A stretch of 17,378 nucleotides of DNA from Clostridia bacterium (lineage in GTDB: Bacteria > Bacillota > DSM-16504 > Desulfitibacterales > Desulfitibacteraceae). The position numbers and the translations under genes are program-made. Below the pieces are notes generated by a model that made no database searches, was not told where the DNA came from, and saw only the letters and a program-made list of their open reading frames with translations. Positions 1-8,435 of this stretch are shown here, one piece after another (the stretch's first letter is position 1; every line of letters starts with the position of its first letter). The stretch lies in the NCBI GenBank assembly GCA_018333845.1, contig JAGXSK010000241.1, positions 1 to 17,378 on the forward strand, read 5' to 3'.

Positions 1-2
1 TA

Positions 3-176
3 TCAAGGACTGAAGGAATTATTCCTGCTCTTGAAAGCGCCCATGCCATTGCCCATGCCATGAAGCTTGCTCCAACCCTAAACAAGGACAAGATTTTAAT
101 TGTGAACCTGTCTGGCAGAGGTGACAAGGACGTGGCCCAGGTATTTGAGATTTTACAGTCACGTCAAAAAAATTAG
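3..176 (+). CDS. trpB: Tryptophan synthase beta chain, C-terminal fragment (5' end outside window)
   Basis: The reading frame that enters at base 3 encodes about 57 residues ending at a TAG stop. It contains the TrpB C-terminal signature EGIIPALESAHA followed by ILIVNLSGRGDKDV; the GRGDKD loop near the C-terminus of the beta subunit belongs to the PLP-phosphate binding region. TrpB joins indole to serine to make tryptophan, normally in complex with TrpA. Only the end is visible, so I cannot tell a standard TrpB from the TrpB2 subfamily or see the rest of a trp operon. No trpA follows, since a terminator comes about 30 bases downstream. The gene faces the minus-strand amine island and is probably unrelated to it. 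Identity is secure from the motif; subfamily is not. Confidence 0.9.
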   Translation, partial: SRTEGIIPALESAHAIAHAMKLAPTLNKDKILIVNLSGRGDKDVAQVFEILQSRQKN

Positions 177-206
177 AATTAGAATCTGGTATATTTTAGC
201 ATGCTT

Positions 207-240
207 AAGCCGCAGCTTTTAAAACTGCGGCTTGTTTATT
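207..240 (+). terminator. Rho-independent terminator after trpB
   Basis: A perfect 9-bp inverted repeat (207-215 AAGCCGCAG pairs with 225-233 CTGCGGCTT) with a 9-base loop is followed by a T-rich stretch on the plus strand. It lies 30 bases after the trpB stop. On the minus strand the hairpin has no good T-run, so it would be at best a weak terminator for the convergent oxidoreductase gene. Confidence 0.8.
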
Positions 241-252
241 TTAAATTATTTT

Positions 253-1968
253 TCATTCATCTTGATAGTTAAAAATGCCTTTGATATCCTCATCACTAAC
301 ATCAAAAATACTCTGGTGGGGTTCCAGTGGCTCATTATATACAAATTCAGGCAGCCTATCATGAATATTAGTTATTCCAGCCTTTTCATTAAATTGTTTT
401 TCAAGTTTTAATACTTGAAACCCCGTTCTGGCAATAAAGTCACTATCAAGCTGCCATCCATAAAAAGCATCAATTAGACCTGTAAGGGCATCAAATTTCC
501 CTCCAAGGGCCGGTACTACCATCATACACATACCCAAACTATCAATTCCAGCCATGTTTATCTGATTTGTTTCAGCTATCTTTGCCTGGCCTTTTGGTTC
601 TAAGTGGTTTACCGGAGCTCTTAATGTATGACCAGCCGTATGGTCCGCTCCCATGGGAGAGGTTGCATATGTAACCCCAGTTCCCTTAATTCCACGTGGA
701 TCATATGCTGGCATTGCTTGACCCTTAACTACTGGTATTCTTGATAGTCCCATTACACGCCCCACAACCAATGCGCCGCTTCCAACAACTCTTCCTAATA
801 CTGTTCCCTTTTCAACTTCATCTAACAGCTGCCTTACACCCTCTGCATTCCCAAAGGAAATAATTCCCCTTTCCATCAAAAGACCCAGGGCTGCTCCTGT
901 TTCAATTGTATCCAGCCCCAGCTCATTTAACCTGGCATTAATTACTGCAATTTCATCTAAACTTCCAATTAGGAGGTTGGAACCTACTAGGCCTAGTGTT
1001 TCAAATTCTAGAGGAGCAACAACCTCTTTACCATCTTTATCCGCAAAAACATTTGAACATTTAATAGTACATCCAGCCATGCAGGCATGAGAAGTTTCTC
1101 CTGAACCGCCTCGCTCAAGTATAGCATCATGCAAAGCATCTCCATTAATTTTTTCTGCAAACTCGAATTGCCCAAGGCTGAAATTCCTGGTAGGTAACGC
1201 TCCCAAAGCATTAACCACAGACAATGCTGCAGCAGTACCATATTCGGTATATGTTTTAGAGGTAAGGGGATTCTCTTTTAACATGGCAACAAGCTTTCTA
1301 TTTTGTAATATAAATTCATTCCTGTTAGCTGGTTTTGGTATAGATGTATTTGCAGAATCAACCACAATAGCCTTTAAACCCTTGGCCCCCATTACAGCAC
1401 CCAGTCCCCCTCTTCCTGCGAAACGGGATGGACGTCCATCAATATCTGTAACTGCTATTCCTGCCGCCAGCAGTCCCATTTCTCCAGTTGGCCCAATAAC
1501 TGCTGCAGAAATCTTTTCTCCAAAGCGTTTCTGTAAGTTTTCTACTGTTTGACTGGTAGATAAACCTCTTAGATCTGATGCTTCAAACAAATGGATGTCA
1601 TCTTTACTTATATATAATCCATATAAGCCATTGTCATAAAAGCTGTTTTCTATAATAATAGCTTTAATGCCAAGTTTTCCAAGACCATGTCCCATTGTAC
1701 CGCCAGCGTTTGCTTCTTTTATTCCCCCTGTCAATGGACTTTTGCCACCAATGGACAATCTTCCTGAACAAGGAACTGGTGTGCCTGCCAAGGGTCCTCT
1801 AGCAAAGATAAGTTTATTATATGGCCCCAATGGTTCACAGGTAGGGTTAACCTCATGATTAAGAACGGCTGCAATATAACCACGTCCCCAGTAGTATTTA
1901 AACTCGTTAAAATCCTCCTGCCATTTAATCTCCTTGTTTTTCAGGTCAACCTTAAGGATTTTTTCCAT
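253..1968 (-). CDS. aor: Tungsten-type aldehyde:ferredoxin oxidoreductase
   Basis: The 571-residue protein matches the aldehyde ferredoxin oxidoreductase family (usually about 600 aa), cytoplasmic tungstopterin enzymes that oxidise aldehydes to acids with ferredoxin as acceptor, or run in reverse. Seen: the N-terminal family region (GRGYIAA, ARGPLAGTPVP, SGRLSIGGKSP), the cofactor-binding segment RFAGRGGLGAVMGAKGLKAI at about 182-201, and the [4Fe-4S] ligands C296, C300 and C304 (HACMAGCTIKCSN) with a late C481 as probable fourth ligand. The start is fixed by GGGAGGGG five bases before ATG. It lies 26 bases downstream of the aminotransferase stop and is probably co-transcribed from the sigma-54 promoter at 3412-3428. 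That suggests it oxidises the aldehyde released by the transaminase (inference). The specific aldehyde is unknown. Confidence 0.93.
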   Translation of the reverse strand: MEKILKVDLKNKEIKWQEDFNEFKYYWGRGYIAAVLNHEVNPTCEPLGPYNKLIFARGPLAGTPVPCSGRLSIGGKSPLTGGIKEANAGGTMGHGLGKLGIKAIIIENSFYDNGLYGLYISKDDIHLFEASDLRGLSTSQTVENLQKRFGEKISAAVIGPTGEMGLLAAGIAVTDIDGRPSRFAGRGGLGAVMGAKGLKAIVVDSANTSIPKPANRNEFILQNRKLVAMLKENPLTSKTYTEYGTAAALSVVNALGALPTRNFSLGQFEFAEKINGDALHDAILERGGSGETSHACMAGCTIKCSNVFADKDGKEVVAPLEFETLGLVGSNLLIGSLDEIAVINARLNELGLDTIETGAALGLLMERGIISFGNAEGVRQLLDEVEKGTVLGRVVGSGALVVGRVMGLSRIPVVKGQAMPAYDPRGIKGTGVTYATSPMGADHTAGHTLRAPVNHLEPKGQAKIAETNQINMAGIDSLGMCMMVVPALGGKFDALTGLIDAFYGWQLDSDFIARTGFQVLKLEKQFNEKAGITNIHDRLPEFVYNEPLEPHQSIFDVSDEDIKGIFNYQDE

Positions 1969-1994
1969 TCAATCCCCTCCCTCATAAGGTTTAA

Positions 1995-3368
1995 CTAGCC
2001 TATCAGCTCTTTTTCTCGGTATGCCTTGTTTATGGCTTCACCTAGTATTTCAACTATTTTATCAACTTCAGCTTCACTAATGATTAATGCCGGAGATAAT
2101 TGAACTATGTCTCCATTAAGGGGCCTGCTGATTAAACCATATTCATAGGCAATTTCCACTACCCTGACAGCCAGGGATGTTTGATACTTTTCCCTGATTG
2201 AACGGCTGCTGACAAGATCTATGCCCACCATTAAACCCTTTCCCCTTACTTCTCCTATAGGTGCCAGATTTAACGCACTTAAACCTGCTATCAGCCTTTC
2301 CCCCATTCTTTTACTGTTGTCTTTGAGATTTTCTCTTTCTATAATTTCAATGTTTTTTAAACCCACCCTGCAGGCTAGTGCATGTGCACTATACGTAAAT
2401 CCGTGGAAAAATTTTTCTTTGCTCCTAATAACTTGAAATATTTCATCAGAGATTACAGCCGCTCCCAGGGGAACATAACCGCTTGTTATCCCCTTGGCAA
2501 TAGTCATAATGTCAGGTGTTACCCCCTGCCAATGCTCTATCCCAAACAGACATCCTCCCGTCCTGCCAAAGGCATTAATGACCTCATCAGCAATAAATAA
2601 TACATTGTACTTGTCACAAATATCTCTAATTATTTGATAGTATCCTGGCGGAGGCACAATGACGCCCCCTGTTCCCATGACTGGCTCGGCTATAAAGGCT
2701 CCCACGTTTTCCGGCCTTAGCTCCAATATTTTTTCCTCCAGTGAATAAGCACATTCTAGATTACAGCCTGGGTATTCTTTTTTCCAGGGACATAGATAAC
2801 AATATGGTGCATCAATCATATCAAAAGCTGGCAGCAATGGGTCAAAGCCTTCATGAAACTTGGGAAGTCTTGTAGCCTGAACGGCACCGCATGTAACACC
2901 ATGATAAGCCAGATTTCTTGTAATGATATAATCCTTGCTGTCCATCTCCTTGGCAAACCAATAAAATCTTACTAATTTAAAGATAGTGTCATTAGCTTCT
3001 GAGCCGCTGCTAGTAAAGAATACCTTGGAGTTCTTAATTGGTACCATCTCTGCCACCTTTGCAGCCAAATTAATAGCAGGTATGTTTGAAAACTCATTGA
3101 ACCCATGGTAGGTTTCTAAAGTCTCTATTTGTTCTTTAGCTACCTGTGCAATTTCTGACCTCCCATGACCAATGGAGTTAAACCATAAACCGGAGGTGCC
3201 ATCAATATATTCTTTGCCTTCTATATCGTAGACTTTACAACCCTTTCCCCTTACTATGATTTTTGGTCCTTTTTTTTCAAGAATAGCTATGCTGGATGTA
3301 GGATGAAGAAAATACTGCAAATCTGCTTGTTTAATCTGGTTTATTTCCTCTGAGCTATATGTGTTCAT
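1995..3368 (-). CDS. Class III PLP aminotransferase (omega-amine/taurine:pyruvate type)
   Basis: The 457 residues have the fold-type I class III aminotransferase layout. Visible features are the N-terminal substrate-side segment GTSGLWFNSIGHG (about 57-69), the phosphate-cup sequence TSSGSEAND (119-127), AEPVMGTGG (228-235), the pyridine-contacting DEV (261-263) and the PLP lysine K292 in IAKGITSGYVPLGA. These enzymes move a terminal amino group (taurine, beta-alanine, GABA, diamines) usually to pyruvate, giving an aldehyde and alanine. An insert CYLC-x8-CNLEC (C190, C193, C202, C206) is present. Alanine dehydrogenase under the same kind of promoter, and the oxidoreductase gene 26 bases downstream, support pyruvate as amino acceptor and an aldehyde product (inference). 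The stop is TAG. Substrate specificity cannot be read from sequence. Confidence 0.9.
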   Translation of the reverse strand: MNTYSSEEINQIKQADLQYFLHPTSSIAILEKKGPKIIVRGKGCKVYDIEGKEYIDGTSGLWFNSIGHGRSEIAQVAKEQIETLETYHGFNEFSNIPAINLAAKVAEMVPIKNSKVFFTSSGSEANDTIFKLVRFYWFAKEMDSKDYIITRNLAYHGVTCGAVQATRLPKFHEGFDPLLPAFDMIDAPYCYLCPWKKEYPGCNLECAYSLEEKILELRPENVGAFIAEPVMGTGGVIVPPPGYYQIIRDICDKYNVLFIADEVINAFGRTGGCLFGIEHWQGVTPDIMTIAKGITSGYVPLGAAVISDEIFQVIRSKEKFFHGFTYSAHALACRVGLKNIEIIERENLKDNSKRMGERLIAGLSALNLAPIGEVRGKGLMVGIDLVSSRSIREKYQTSLAVRVVEIAYEYGLISRPLNGDIVQLSPALIISEAEVDKIVEILGEAINKAYREKELIG

Positions 3369-3411
3369 CTAAAAGTTCCTCCCTATCTCCATAAATAATA
3401 TCTTTTAACTA

Positions 3412-3428
3412 ATGCAAAAGTTGTACCA
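3412..3428 (-). promoter_or_regulatory. Sigma-54 promoter of the aminotransferase-oxidoreductase unit
   Basis: On the minus strand the sequence reads TGGTAC-AACTT-TTGCAT, against the -24/-12 consensus TGGCAC-N5-TTGCW. The GG and GC dinucleotides are separated by exactly 10 bases. Transcription would start near 3402, about 34 bases before the ATG at 3368. Paired dyads sit 117-154 bp upstream. Confidence 0.8.
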
Positions 3429-3540
3429 TCTAATAAACCAGTGTATTATATGCTTCGTTTTATTATCTCTAAGTAGACTAATGAAAAAATTACTTGCTTG
3501 CTTAAACTTTATTCCTTGAATAAATAAACCCAAAAACAAA

Positions 3541-3586
3541 CTCCAATGATAATTTTCATCTCCTTAAATGATTATCATCATTGGAG
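3541..3586 (-). promoter_or_regulatory. Paired enhancer-like dyads upstream of the aminotransferase, inside a hairpin after the transporter gene
   Basis: Two dyads of the form AATGA-N6-TCATY (3545-3560 and 3567-3582) start 22 bp apart. The same paired motif occurs before ald and before the transporter, which suggests binding of the sigma-54 activator encoded at 11987-13744. The outer arms also form a perfect 10-bp inverted repeat (CTCCAATGAT at 3541-3550, ATCATTGGAG at 3577-3586) followed on the minus strand by TTTGTTTTT, so the element may double as a terminator for the transporter gene. The inner sequence also resembles a Fur box, an alternative I rank lower. Confidence 0.65.
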
Positions 3587-3615
3587 CTTGATAAGGATTC
3601 CCTCAGCCTGATAAT

Positions 3616-5211
3616 TTATATGGAAATCTTACTGCCCCTTGAAACAACTTCTTCATCCTGTTCAATTGGCTTGTAATCAATTGCATATATTTTTGGTTTA
3701 AGCATCTGTCCATAATCTTCTTTTAACCATTTTAATAAGGAAGCTATCATAATAATCAATACAGGTACCAGGGGCAGGGCAACTATAACAGTTGATAGCT
3801 GAACAGCACTTAATCCTCCAACAGCCAGCAAACCAGCACCTACTACTGCTAGAACCAATGCCCATAATACTCTGTTCCAACGAGCCGGTTCTTCATTGCC
3901 GCCAAGCTTTTTGGTGCAAGCAGAAGCCAGAACATAAGCAGAAGAATCAAGTGTAGTCGCCAGGAAAATGAAGCATAAAACTGTATATACAAGAACAACT
4001 AGCTTGCTTAGAGGTAATGAGTTCAAGATTGCAATAATGGCAGCTGCCTGGCCGCTTTGGCTTAGGATCTGAGAAACCGGTACAATCCCATTAATGTCTA
4101 CATGCAGTGCATACCCCCCAAAGATAGCAAATGGTATCCAGCATCCTAATGTTCCCCAAAAACATTCTGCTATTACCAGTTCTTTAATTGTACGTCCTTT
4201 AGAAATTCTTGCCACAAACAATCCCATCATAGGGGCATAGGCTACCCACCAGGCCCAGTAAAAAACAGTCCACCCTTCTGGAAAACCGCCCTTTGTAACT
4301 GGATCTAACCAAAAGCTCATCCGGAAAAAATTATCCAGCATTATGCCAAAACTATTGGTCCACATGGACAATATAAACACTGTAGGGCCGACAAAAAGTA
4401 TAAATCCGGCAAATATTAAAGCCAAATACAAATTAATGTTACTTAAAACCTTTATGCCTTTGCTTAGACCCTTATATACGCTAACTCCAAATATTAGTGT
4501 CCATATTGCTAAAATGGCAATTTTCAAAAGAAAACTATCAGGTATGCCAAACAATTCGCCAAATAAAGCAGCTACCAGGGGAACTGCCAACCCTAGTGAT
4601 GTTCCAACACCTCCAACTATACCAAACATCATTAATACATCTATTAAGGTACCAAATGGTCCATCTGCATGCCTTCCAATAAGCCCCTTGCTTGCAATGC
4701 TCATCCTTAAATGGGATGCTTTTCTCACATAAACACAATAAGCTATGGGAACAGATGCAATTGCATATATGGCCCATGCACTAAATCCCCAGTGAAATTG
4801 GCCATACATGTGGGCCCACTCTACGGCCAGATCTGAATGTGGTTCAATACCAAGAGGAGGGCCGCTAAGATAGTATATTGGCTCAATAAATGACCATAGC
4901 ATAATACCTATACCAATTCCTGCACAAAACAGCATTGCTATCCAGCTTATGGTTGAGAATTCAGGTTCATCGTTAGGTCCACCCAACTTCACATTGCCAT
5001 ACCTTCCAAATGCCAACCACATCAAAATACTAAAACATCCCATGCAGAACAAAAGAAAGAGCCATCCAAATTTAGCAGTAATAAACCCTAGAGCTGTATT
5101 TACCGCCCGAGATCCCGCCTCAGGAAAAACAACTAAAGGTATACTTAATGCTAGAACAACTATTATTGCAGGCCAGAATATTTTAGGGTCAATTTGTTTC
5201 TCGCTATTCAT
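3616..5211 (-). CDS. BCCT-family transporter (betaine/carnitine/choline type)
   Basis: The 531-residue, very hydrophobic protein with about 12 predicted membrane segments is a betaine-choline-carnitine transporter. Seen: the Gly-rich helix GIGIGIMLWSFIEPIYY (about 98-114) and the family signature GWTVFYWAWWVAYAP (313-327), whose tryptophans line the aromatic cage for trimethylammonium groups. I start it at the ATG at 5211, which follows GGAGG with a 6-base spacer; the upstream TTG at 5256 overlaps the promoter -12 box. It has its own sigma-54 promoter (5251-5267) and dyad sites, and it is next to a non-pyrrolysine MttB paralogue. This suggests uptake of a quaternary or methylated amine that is demethylated inside the cell (inference). 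Sodium or proton coupling versus antiport cannot be decided here. Confidence 0.93.
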   Translation of the reverse strand: MNSEKQIDPKIFWPAIIVVLALSIPLVVFPEAGSRAVNTALGFITAKFGWLFLLFCMGCFSILMWLAFGRYGNVKLGGPNDEPEFSTISWIAMLFCAGIGIGIMLWSFIEPIYYLSGPPLGIEPHSDLAVEWAHMYGQFHWGFSAWAIYAIASVPIAYCVYVRKASHLRMSIASKGLIGRHADGPFGTLIDVLMMFGIVGGVGTSLGLAVPLVAALFGELFGIPDSFLLKIAILAIWTLIFGVSVYKGLSKGIKVLSNINLYLALIFAGFILFVGPTVFILSMWTNSFGIMLDNFFRMSFWLDPVTKGGFPEGWTVFYWAWWVAYAPMMGLFVARISKGRTIKELVIAECFWGTLGCWIPFAIFGGYALHVDINGIVPVSQILSQSGQAAAIIAILNSLPLSKLVVLVYTVLCFIFLATTLDSSAYVLASACTKKLGGNEEPARWNRVLWALVLAVVGAGLLAVGGLSAVQLSTVIVALPLVPVLIIMIASLLKWLKEDYGQMLKPKIYAIDYKPIEQDEEVVSRGSKISI

Positions 5212-5250
5212 ATTTATCCTCCATTTCTGGTTTAAATTTATAAAATACCT

Positions 5251-5267
5251 TTGCAATAATCATTCCA
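5251..5267 (-). promoter_or_regulatory. Sigma-54 promoter of the BCCT transporter
   Basis: The minus strand reads TGGAAT-GATTA-TTGCAA, a -24/-12 element with exact GG-N10-GC spacing. The predicted start near 5241 leaves a 30-base leader before the ATG at 5211. Dyads lie about 63, 141 and 162 bp upstream of the -24 box. Confidence 0.78.
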
Positions 5268-5329
5268 ATATTCTGAAATTATAGAATATATTGAAATCAG
5301 GGCTTGTATTAAAATAGGTTATACATTTC

Positions 5330-5345
5330 AATGAACATTTTCATC
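5330..5345. promoter_or_regulatory. Single AATGA-N6-TCATC dyad upstream of the transporter
   Basis: AATGA-ACATTT-TCATC has the same dyad form as the paired elements. It lies between the transporter promoter and the dyad pair at 5408-5444, and could be a third activator site or an auxiliary one. Confidence 0.45.
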
Positions 5346-5404
5346 TAACAATAGGATAGGCAGTACATAAAAACAATTTTTAACCCTTTTTAATTACTGT
5401 GAGC

Positions 5405-5447
5405 GACAATGAAAAATTTCATGAGATTAATGAAAACTATCATTGTT
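5405..5447 (-). promoter_or_regulatory. Paired enhancer-like dyads upstream of the transporter
   Basis: AATGA-AAAATT-TCATG (5408-5423) and AATGA-AAACTA-TCATT (5429-5444) start 21 bp apart, 141-177 bp upstream of the -24 box. The outer half-sites extend to an inverted repeat of about 10 bp with one wobble (GCGACAATGA with TCATTGTTGC). Unlike the other two pairs, no T-run follows on the minus strand. A terminator explanation therefore does not work here, and protein binding is the better reading. Confidence 0.65.
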
Positions 5448-5474
5448 GCCGCCCTCATTATGTACCTTAAAGTA

Positions 5475-6914
5475 TTAAACATATTGCTTAACTTTTTTCA
5501 TGTAATGCAGCAAATCATTTTCTAGTTCTTTATCTATCATAGTCTCAGGTGAATCATCCAGCATTTCCTTGAATCGTCTATTGGCCCGTACAACCACATC
5601 TTCAGATCCTGCTTCCACCCACTTTTCATAAGTATTCCAATAGGATACTGTTGGCTGCCATCTTTCTCTAAAATGCTTAAAGGTACTGGGATGGGTCAAA
5701 TAACAGCCTGAATGTCCAACATCCTGTATTACATCTACAAATGTATCATTATCAAAAGAGCTTATTCCCCTGGTAACTCGAACAACCCGATTTATCATTT
5801 CTTCATCGATTACAAATTTCTCATAGGAAGTGGTCATAATTGCATCCAGACAACCCAGACTGCAGTTAATAAAATGAACTCCAGCCAATAAACACATGAA
5901 TAGATTCTGCATGGTCTCAAACCCGGCTTGACAGTCCGGGATTTTAGCATCTGTTGTTGCCGCCATAGCCCTACTGGGTATACAATATAAGTCTAATGCC
6001 ATTTGAAGTCCTGCAATTACAATTAGATATCCTTCAGGAGAACCAGTGATAAAGTTTGCTGTTTTCATATCTGCAACTGTGGAACCACTCACATAAACAA
6101 AGGGATTTCCAGGATTAATCAGTTGTATTAAAGTCAGACCTGCCAGAATCTCAGCATTCATTAAGGTGGTAGTGCCAAGCAGGCTTATGGGCCCAGTGGC
6201 TCCAGCAAGGGAACAAGAATTGATATAGATAGGTTGACCATGTTTTGCATATGCAATCATGGTTTCACAAGGCTCACTATCATATCTTAAAGGGCTGGTT
6301 GGGTCAACTGCAACGGCTATCATGGGATGATCCAAAAGATAGTCTTTTTGCCCCATGGCTATTTCAATCATATCAAACATCTCACGAATTTCCTTGCTCG
6401 ATCCATTTACCCCTAACAATGGTTTATCAGTATGCTTTAACAAGGTATACATTAGCTTCAAGTGTCTTTCCCCTGGCTCTACATCTATGGGTTCAGCAGG
6501 GATTCCGCCTACTACTTTTACGACCTTACTTTCCTGGCAAAGCTTTGTTATTTTTTTATATTCCTCCAGGGTTCCACGCCTGCGTCCCTTATCCAGGTCC
6601 TGTACATAAACTGAGCCATTTTGGGTAGATACAGCTAGTTGTTTTTGCATGGTTCCAAGGAGTATGGATTGGGAGGGATTTCTCCCATGCTGCGTAAAAG
6701 ACTTAGGACAGCTGGCAATGGCTTTTTCAACTAAACTTTCTGGAATACGTACAACCTTGCCTGATACTCTTGCTCCGTGTTTTTTTAAAATCTCTCTTGC
6801 CTCTTCCGATTCAAAAATAACCCCAGTCTCCTCTAGAATCTTGATAGAAGCTTCGTGTACACGATACAGATCCTTTTGAGATATAACCTTTAATTGCGAT
6901 ACAGCAAAGGACAT
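5475..6914 (-). CDS. Non-pyrrolysine MttB-superfamily methyltransferase (quaternary amine demethylase candidate)
   Basis: The 479-residue protein is a full-length MttB-family TIM barrel without any amber codon. It aligns with the neighbouring MttB around the active site (YCIPSRAMAATTDAKIPD against YLLPSFVAGG-O-ADSKVPD), placing Thr320 where pyrrolysine sits. Other shared blocks are DPTSPLR (204-210), SLAGATGPISLLGT (235-248) and LMNAEIL (251-257). Characterised non-Pyl members of this superfamily (MtgB, MtpB, MtcB) demethylate glycine betaine, proline betaine or carnitine and pass the methyl to a corrinoid protein. The ATG overlaps the mttB stop by one base (TAATG) and has AAAGGAG upstream. 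It is the last gene of the ald operon and lies next to the BCCT transporter gene, so a betaine-type substrate is likely (inference). Confidence 0.85.
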   Translation of the reverse strand: MSFAVSQLKVISQKDLYRVHEASIKILEETGVIFESEEAREILKKHGARVSGKVVRIPESLVEKAIASCPKSFTQHGRNPSQSILLGTMQKQLAVSTQNGSVYVQDLDKGRRRGTLEEYKKITKLCQESKVVKVVGGIPAEPIDVEPGERHLKLMYTLLKHTDKPLLGVNGSSKEIREMFDMIEIAMGQKDYLLDHPMIAVAVDPTSPLRYDSEPCETMIAYAKHGQPIYINSCSLAGATGPISLLGTTTLMNAEILAGLTLIQLINPGNPFVYVSGSTVADMKTANFITGSPEGYLIVIAGLQMALDLYCIPSRAMAATTDAKIPDCQAGFETMQNLFMCLLAGVHFINCSLGCLDAIMTTSYEKFVIDEEMINRVVRVTRGISSFDNDTFVDVIQDVGHSGCYLTHPSTFKHFRERWQPTVSYWNTYEKWVEAGSEDVVVRANRRFKEMLDDSPETMIDKELENDLLHYMKKVKQYV

Positions 6915-8404
6915 TATAATTCTCCTTTCTCCAAAACACCATATTCCCTTTCAGCCTCTTTAATAATCTTTCTTATTGCTGAGGCCGCACTTTCCGTTAG
7001 AGGTTCGGGCTTATGGTTATTAAGTATATATTGGGCCTCCTCATAAGCCCTGTCTGTCATATTCTTAGCGCCATCTGCCAGCCATGCATCCCGTCCTTTT
7101 CTATCAATCAGCTTTGTATGTGACTGCTCGGTTTTAAAATGCTTGTAAGTATGTTCATGACTTATAAATTCTCCACCTGGTCCCACTTGTTTTATAACAT
7201 CTATAGCCATTTGCTCATCTGTAACAGCTATCCCTTTGATTATTCTTTTAATCATTTTATATATTTCATTGTCCATTACAAGTTGAGCAAAATCAAAGGT
7301 TACACCCATTTCAACCATACCAGCACCATAAATGAGGTTAGCTCCACCCTGGGCAGCTAATAAGGCGGTTATGGTTTTTTCATGGGCAGACTGGGCATCA
7401 GGAACCTTACTATCAGCCTAACCTCCTGCCACAAAACTAGGTAATAAATAGTATTGTGCCAGCCTGGCTACCCCGGCACTAATTAACCCTAGCTCTGGAG
7501 CCCCTACCGGCGAGGTAGTATACTTAAGATCCATTATAGTTGTTGAACTACCGTACAGCACAGGTGCTCCTTTGCAGGCTAATTGACTTAAAACAATAGC
7601 GCTTAATACTTCCGCGTTATGCGTGACCAATGTACCTGCTAGAGTTACCGGTGATGTAGCGCCGGCTAAAGCCATGGAAATAATATTACTGGGAATACCG
7701 GCCCTGGCCCCTTCTATAATAACTTCCGTACAGTCTGGAATAAGCTGCAGGGGACTTGTAGGGCAAACATTGAATGAAATAATAGGCCTTTGTTTTAGCT
7801 TGTCTTTACCTCCAACAATTACCGATGCCATTTCAATTAACTTTCGGCAGTTCGCCAGGTTATCGGCCCCTATGAAAAAATGCTTGCTTGTGTTTAGGAA
7901 AAGGGCTTCAGCATTATGAAGTGATTGAACTTTAGGAGACACATCTTGAGCTGCTACAGCTCTATAGCTTATATCCAATTCCTCCAAGTAATCACTTAAT
8001 AAAGCTGCATTTGCTACATCCTCCTTTGTGCTTCTTCTATAATCTTTCGTAAAGGGGTCAATTACATTAACACCCTCACCAAAGTTAACAAATCCAACCC
8101 GGTTACCTTCTATAATAAAATCTTTAGCTGATTTTCTGCCAGCCAAGAGAACAGTACTGGGAGCAGAATGAATACAATCCTCTACAAGGTAAGGAGGAAG
8201 CTTAACTATTTTATTATTGTGGTCAACTATTCCACCCCTACCTTCAAATAACTCCCTTGCTTCCCTGCTTTCCACCTTGATACCTGTATGATGTAATACA
8301 TCAAGGGTTGCACAATGAATAGCATATAAATCGTCTTCAGTTAAAATATTTAGGCCAAGTCCACTCATGCTCTTGCTGCCTGCTCTCAAATTCCTTCTTG
8401 TCAT
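6914..8404 (-). CDS. mttB: Trimethylamine methyltransferase MttB with in-frame UAG decoded as pyrrolysine
   Basis: Reading through one TAG at 7418-7420 gives a single 496-residue protein, almost the length of methanogen MttB (about 495 aa). The amber is codon 329 in the context FVAGG-O-ADSKVPDAQ, matching the known pyrrolysine site (VAG-x-O-x-D-x-K-x-PD in Methanosarcina). Sequence on both sides belongs to the same family: THNAEVLSAIVLSQL, YGSSTTIMDLK and PELGLISAGVARLAQYY before it, ANLIYGAGMVEMGVTF after it, with no frame change. MttB transfers a methyl from trimethylamine to a cognate Co(I) corrinoid protein, leaving dimethylamine. I start at 8404, where GGAGGTGAAAATA precedes the ATG, rather than at the in-frame ATG at 8428. 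The corrinoid protein gene ends 31 bases upstream. It requires pylTSBCD elsewhere in the genome. Confidence 0.93.
7418..7420 (-). other. In-frame amber codon read as pyrrolysine (mttB codon 329)
   Basis: The minus-strand TAG interrupts mttB at the conserved pyrrolysine position. The frame stays open for 167 codons downstream (to 6917) with continuous family similarity and no other stop. Confidence 0.92.
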
Positions 8405-8435
8405 TATTTTCACCTCCATAGAAAGCATCTGTCAA

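Noticed and set aside
4343..4732. A plus-strand ORF of 129 codons inside the transporter gene
   Set aside because: It is antisense to a well-supported membrane protein, has no recognisable domain and reflects the codon bias of the opposite strand. The same holds for the other antisense ORFs in the window.
5212..5256. Transporter start at the TTG at 5256
   Set aside because: That TTG is part of the -12 promoter element. The ATG at 5211 has GGAGG at the right distance.
7418..8428. A truncated 336-aa MttB followed by a separate 134-aa protein (6914-7318), i.e. a pseudogene
   Set aside because: The stop is an amber at the exact pyrrolysine position, the frame is unbroken on both sides and the joined length equals a normal MttB.
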